Assembly (NCBI GenBank): GCA_012841675.1
Contig: DUUG01000147.1
Coordinates: 1-10,317, forward strand
Direction: 5' to 3'
Origin: Clostridiales bacterium
GTDB lineage: Bacteria > Bacillota > Clostridia > Oscillospirales > QAMX01
Length of the DNA stretch: 10,317 nt
Numbering within the stretch: the stretch's first letter is position 1; each line of letters begins with the position of its first letter. Made by a program: the position numbers and the translations under genes. Under the pieces are notes generated by a model that saw only the letters and a program-made list of their open reading frames with translations, searched no databases and was not told where the DNA came from. Positions 6,931-10,317 of the stretch are shown piece after piece.

Positions 6931-9900
6931 TCACTTACTTTCTCTCAGCGTTTTGTAGACTTCCTCCATAAACACGTCGGTAATTTTATCTCGTAATTCC
7001 TCATTGCCAAGGAGCAAGGTATAAAAATCGACATTTTCATCATATCCTGCAACCAGCGCATCGGATACACTGTCCCTATAGGTGAATTTAAAGTCCTCGA
7101 AAGGATTATTCTTCGCACTCGCCTTTAGCCGAGAGTCACGGAGGAGAATATCCCGTATCTGCATCGCAGCTTTTGTCCTGACGTTCGTATCACCCTTGCT
7201 CCCGTAAATTGTGTTGATTTCTTCAATAATGACCGACAGCATTTTCAGTTGCTCCGCTTCAGGCTGCGCGGGCTGAGGGGCTTTCATTTTTAATTCGGGT
7301 TTCGATTCAATGTCTGGGTTCATCATAACCCCTGTTTGCTCCTGCTTAAAACCGCTAACCGTGATTTTATCGGCAATGTCAAAATCGTTTCCACCCTTAA
7401 TATCCAGCTCTTTCACCAGATATAAAAGGTAGTTATACCGCTTGTGCAATTCAAGGTTCTCATAGCAAGTCGCTTGAATCAGGAAGCAATAAGACTTAAG
7501 GAAACGCCGAATTGTCGTACGAATAGCGAATTGCTCCTCAATGTTCTTTTTACGAACCTCACGGGCAGCTTTATCGAGCAATGTCCACATACGCTGTTTT
7601 TGCTTTGATGTACGTTTAGGCAGATATAATAGGTCGTTAAACTCGTCAATGTCGTTTTCCGTGAGAATGTCATAAAACTCAATTTCCTCCTCCAACTTCC
7701 GAATGTCGGACGGAGAAATGGTATCGAACAACTCCGTTTCCTCGTAGAACGGCGCAAACGCTTTAAGTATGTCCTCAGCTTTGTTTTTAAAGTCGAGAAT
7801 AAACGTCCGCTTATCATACGGCGGACAAATGCGGTTCAGGCGGGAGAGGGTCTGCACTGCCGACACTCCTCTCAATTTCTTATCGATATACATCGCTGCG
7901 AGCCTTGGCTGGTCAAAGCCTGTTTGGTACTTATTTGCAACAAGTAGAACCTGATAGGAACTCTTGTCAAACTCATCGCGCAGGCATTCTTCACTAAATC
8001 CATTTATACCAGCTTCGGTATATGGTTCGCCGTTAATCGTTACTTTGCCGGAGAACGCCACTAAAGCATGGATGTTGGTATATCCTTTTCTGGCGATATA
8101 CTTTTCAAATTCCAACTTGTATTTTACTGCGGCGGGGCGCGATGCGGTTACGACCATCGCCTTTGCCGTCCCACCGAGACTGCTTGCGACGTTCTGGCGA
8201 AAATGCTCGATGATAATCTCAATCTTCTGTGAAATGTTCGTATCATGCAGGTCAATGAAACGTGCAATTTTACGCTTGGCGGTTATCGACTGAAGTTCGG
8301 GGTCATCCTCGATCGCCTTGTTAATCGTAAAGTAGGTTTTCCATGTCACATAGTTGTCGAGGACGTTCAGAATATATCCTTCCTCAATTGCCTGGCGCAT
8401 AGAATACAAATCAAAGCAAGTCTTCTTGCCCTCATCGTTCAGCGTTCCGAAAAGCTGAATCGTACCGGGTTTTGGTGTAGCGGTGAATGCTATCATCGTA
8501 ACATTCGGCTGTTTGCCGGATTTTGCCCGCTCGATTTTTATTTTCTCTTCAGTTGAAAGTTCTTCGTCCTCGTCCTCGCCGCTGTCTTCCGGAATATCCG
8601 ACAGCTTACCGCCTGCCAAGACGTGGGTGACAGCCTGCATAAGGTCACCTTCAGTGGAAGAATGAGCCTCATCAATTAACACGGCAAAAGTCTTGTCTTT
8701 CAGCGTACCAAGCAGGCTGTTTTCAATGATATAAAAGAATTTATGTACGGTGGTAACGATAATCTTCGTGTTGCCGCGCAGGGCGGCAGCAAGGTCGCTT
8801 GAATTACACTTTTCATCCATAACCTTCAGCTGGCCGCTCTTGTGATCGATGCCTTTTATCGCCTCCTGCAATTGCTGGTCAACAATAATGCGGTCGGTGA
8901 TGACAATAATAGTATTGAAAATGTTTTGGTCGTTTGTATCGTGTAGCGAGGCAAGAATATGCGCAAGCCACGCAATGGTATTTGTCTTGCCACTGCCTGC
9001 CGAATGCTCAATCAGATAGTTTTTGCTTGTGCGGTTAACACGAATGTCCGCCGTCAGTTTTTCAATTGCCCGCAGTTGGTGGTAACGAGGGAAGATAACC
9101 GTTTCTTTTTGCGTGATCTTGCCGGTGTCAGCATTTTTTATGCGTTTCTTCTCTATAAATATAAACCGCTCGATGAGCAGGATGATCTTCTCTTTTGTCC
9201 AAATGTTCTCCCACATATAGGAAACATTGATTCCGTTCTCATTATGGGGGTTCCCCTTACCAACGGAATACGGCTTATCCTTCGCTTTCGGCATTCCCAT
9301 ATTGAACGGCAGAAAGAACGAATTTGCGCCCTTCAGAGCGGTGCAGAAATAAACCTCGTTTAAATCCATAGCAAACGCCGCAAACACCCCACTCTTAAAT
9401 CTGAAAAGGCGGGTGTTGTGATCGCGTTCATGCTTGTACTGGTTGATGGCATTTTCATAGTTCTGCCCTGAGGTGTTGCACTTGAGCTCCACAGTGAAAA
9501 TGGCAAGTCCGTTCAGGAACAACACAAGGTCAATCCTCTCGCCTTCCTTGTGATAAACTTCTTCCATCACCGAGAGGATATTTTGTCCGTAAAGTTTATT
9601 TTGCCGCTCATTGTAGCTGGTGGCTGGACGGCGGTACATCAGGTCTATTTTCACACCGTTGTCGAACTCGACGCCGTTCTTAAACACATCCACGAGGGAT
9701 CGGCTCGCCTTCATAACTTCGCGGTTGATGTAATTAATGACCGTCTTTTCGGTTTTATCTCCATAAAACTTATGCAGCTTCGCCATCTCATCGGGCTGGG
9801 TGTCATTGAGAAACCGAAAGAGAATCCCCGTATCCATCGCGTATTCCGCGCTCCAGTCCGTCTGGGCATTGCGGATTATGTAATCGTTACGGTCACGCAA

Positions 9901-9963
9901 CTCCTCCAGAATGAGTCTCTGGTAGTCTTTTTTCTCTTGAAGCTGGTCTGCTCGAATAGGCAT
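6931..9963 (-). CDS. hsdR: Type I restriction enzyme R subunit (translocase and nuclease)
   Basis: This 1010-residue protein is the motor and nuclease of a type I restriction-modification complex. It pulls unmodified DNA past the HsdM/HsdS core using ATP and cuts at a distance. The N-terminal nuclease shows D145 in IDLVLF, then VELK with E159 and K161, and Q175-Y176 in NQYKHERD. The two RecA-like helicase domains show SAGSGKT at 321-327 (Walker A), DEAH at 431-434, TATP at 494-497, YQTGFDQP at 679-686 and QTLSRLNR at 704-711. The remaining part to 1010 is a mostly helical C-terminal domain. Length is close to EcoR124I HsdR and shorter than EcoKI, from memory. A strongly acidic loop (PEDSGEDEDEEL, 458-469) sits between motifs II and III. 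The start has AAGGAG about ten bases upstream, overlapping the stop of the hsdS fragment. All catalytic motifs look intact. Its partners HsdM and a full HsdS are not in this window, so activity depends on genes outside it. Confidence 0.97.
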   Translation of the reverse strand: MPIRADQLQEKKDYQRLILEELRDRNDYIIRNAQTDWSAEYAMDTGILFRFLNDTQPDEMAKLHKFYGDKTEKTVINYINREVMKASRSLVDVFKNGVEFDNGVKIDLMYRRPATSYNERQNKLYGQNILSVMEEVYHKEGERIDLVLFLNGLAIFTVELKCNTSGQNYENAINQYKHERDHNTRLFRFKSGVFAAFAMDLNEVYFCTALKGANSFFLPFNMGMPKAKDKPYSVGKGNPHNENGINVSYMWENIWTKEKIILLIERFIFIEKKRIKNADTGKITQKETVIFPRYHQLRAIEKLTADIRVNRTSKNYLIEHSAGSGKTNTIAWLAHILASLHDTNDQNIFNTIIVITDRIIVDQQLQEAIKGIDHKSGQLKVMDEKCNSSDLAAALRGNTKIIVTTVHKFFYIIENSLLGTLKDKTFAVLIDEAHSSTEGDLMQAVTHVLAGGKLSDIPEDSGEDEDEELSTEEKIKIERAKSGKQPNVTMIAFTATPKPGTIQLFGTLNDEGKKTCFDLYSMRQAIEEGYILNVLDNYVTWKTYFTINKAIEDDPELQSITAKRKIARFIDLHDTNISQKIEIIIEHFRQNVASSLGGTAKAMVVTASRPAAVKYKLEFEKYIARKGYTNIHALVAFSGKVTINGEPYTEAGINGFSEECLRDEFDKSSYQVLLVANKYQTGFDQPRLAAMYIDKKLRGVSAVQTLSRLNRICPPYDKRTFILDFKNKAEDILKAFAPFYEETELFDTISPSDIRKLEEEIEFYDILTENDIDEFNDLLYLPKRTSKQKQRMWTLLDKAAREVRKKNIEEQFAIRTTIRRFLKSYCFLIQATCYENLELHKRYNYLLYLVKELDIKGGNDFDIADKITVSGFKQEQTGVMMNPDIESKPELKMKAPQPAQPEAEQLKMLSVIIEEINTIYGSKGDTNVRTKAAMQIRDILLRDSRLKASAKNNPFEDFKFTYRDSVSDALVAGYDENVDFYTLLLGNEELRDKITDVFMEEVYKTLRESK

Positions 9964-9977
9964 AGCTGTAAATCTCC

Positions 9978-10244
9978 TTATCGTGTCACGCGCTTTTTGC
10001 CCGTGACGTATTCGTAAATCAGTGACTTTTTATATTTCTGCATAATTTCAGCGGCTTTCTGCTTCTCAGCAATGAGTTCATTGATCTTGGCGCATTTTTT
10101 GTCGAGGTAAGCTACAATATCCGCTTGTTCTTTAAGGTTGAGCGGGATTGGAATTCTTAGCAGACCATCAGCTATCGGGAACGTCAGATTCGGATGAAAC
10201 TCAAAAAAATGATGGAGAAGTAAAAATTCTTTTTGTAGATCCCC
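9978..10244 (-). pseudogene. hsdS: C-terminal fragment of a type I specificity subunit HsdS
   Basis: Eighty-eight codons end at TAA 9978-9980, 14 bases before hsdR. They read like the end of an HsdS target-recognition domain and the last conserved helix: ADGLLRIPIPLNLKEQ (25-40), YLDKKCAKINELIAEK (46-61), then YKKSLIYEYVTGKK (71-84). HsdS chooses the DNA sequence methylated and restricted by the complex, using two recognition domains separated by conserved helices. Full proteins are about 400 residues, so only the tail is here. The frame is closed upstream by TGA at 10245-10247, inside a hairpin arm, and no ATG, GTG or TTG lies in the open stretch. No continuation in another frame could be recognised in the remaining 70 bases to the edge. 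The piece is therefore a remnant, a silent cassette of a rearranging hsdS locus, or the result of a frameshift just upstream. The stop codon lies inside the hsdR ribosome binding site. Confidence 0.82.
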
Positions 10245-10271
10245 TCACGAAACTGGATTAGTAGTGAGGGG
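10241..10271. terminator. Inverted repeat / terminator-like hairpin at the hsdS break
   Basis: Arms CCCCTCAC (10241-10248) and GTGAGGGG (10264-10271) are perfect eight-base complements. A further inner pairing ACT/AGT (10252-10254 with 10260-10262) leaves the loop GGATT. Read on the plus strand, the stem is followed by TTTCTTTATT and looks like an intrinsic terminator. On the minus strand it is followed by ATCTACAAAAAG and does not. No plus-strand gene is visible for it to end. It coincides with the point where hsdS homology stops, so it may instead mark a junction or recombination site. Confidence 0.5.
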
Positions 10272-10317
10272 TTTCTTTATTCCCTCAAGGGTACTTTGAA
10301 AATTTCATATCCGATGA
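10272..10317. other. Unassigned right edge
   Basis: This short stretch does not continue the hsdS frame. On the minus strand one frame reads GYEIFKVPLRE and stops at TAA 10277-10279, five bases before the hairpin. That could be the end of an upstream gene, but 12 residues are too few to identify or confirm. Confidence 0.2.

Noticed and set aside
8555..8589. Serine-coding repeat on the plus strand (run of TCG/TCC/TCT-like triplets)
   Set aside because: It is the complement of the acidic loop of HsdR; the triplet look comes from consecutive Asp/Glu codons, not from a separate repeat element.
9550..10017. 155-codon plus-strand open frame opposite the 5' end of hsdR
   Set aside because: It lies wholly opposite hsdR and the hsdS tail, which have clear motifs, and its translation shows no recognisable domain. 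It is an antisense shadow.
10282..10291. Small palindrome-like CCCT-CA-AGGG
   Set aside because: Four-base arms are too short to support a structure or site.

Overview
The window is a defence-gene cluster from a low-to-mid GC Gram-positive bacterium, most likely one of the Clostridia (Bacillota). That placement rests on strong AGGAGG-type ribosome binding sites before nearly every gene and on the style of the proteins; no rRNA or housekeeping gene is present to prove it. Every supported gene lies on the minus strand, so transcription runs from the right edge (10317) towards the left edge (1). No tRNA, rRNA, CRISPR array, insertion sequence or integrase was recognised.

In the order of transcription: (1) 10244-9978, the last 88 codons of a type I restriction specificity subunit (HsdS), cut off upstream by an in-frame stop and a hairpin (10241-10271), so it is a fragment; (2) 9963-6931, a complete type I restriction motor/nuclease, HsdR; (3) a UUCG-loop hairpin at 6928-6911; (4) 6868-5285, an ImmA/IrrE-type zinc metallopeptidase with a C-terminal helix-turn-helix-like region; (5) 5201-2949, a large McrB-type GTPase carrying what looks like an EVE/PUA-like domain inside its AAA+ core; (6) 2962-1685, its partner nuclease McrC, overlapping mcrB by 14 bases; (7) 1589-758, an alanine/glycine-rich EcsC-like gene broken by a 13-base tandem duplication; (8) 692-1, the first 230 residues of a macro-domain (ADP-ribose binding or hydrolysing) protein that continues past the left edge.

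Taken together, this is a type I system (HsdR here; HsdM and an intact HsdS would have to lie beyond the right edge or elsewhere) joined to a type IV, modification-dependent McrBC system. The metallopeptidase/HTH protein sits between them and two accessory genes sit downstream. Spacings are 14, 62, 83, -14, about 95 and 65 bases, compatible with one long transcript. The hairpin after hsdR may separate or tune its expression relative to the downstream genes. McrB would recognise modified DNA and drive the McrC nuclease; the metallopeptidase could be a regulator or sensor; the macro protein implies ADP-ribose chemistry, but no matching transferase is visible.

The clearest unexpected observation is the 13-base duplication in the EcsC-like gene. 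Deleting one copy restores a seamless 272-residue reading frame, so the gene is either freshly inactivated, switchable by slippage, or affected by an assembly error. Next are the domain insertion in McrB, the peptidase placed between two restriction systems, and the broken hsdS end with its inverted repeat.
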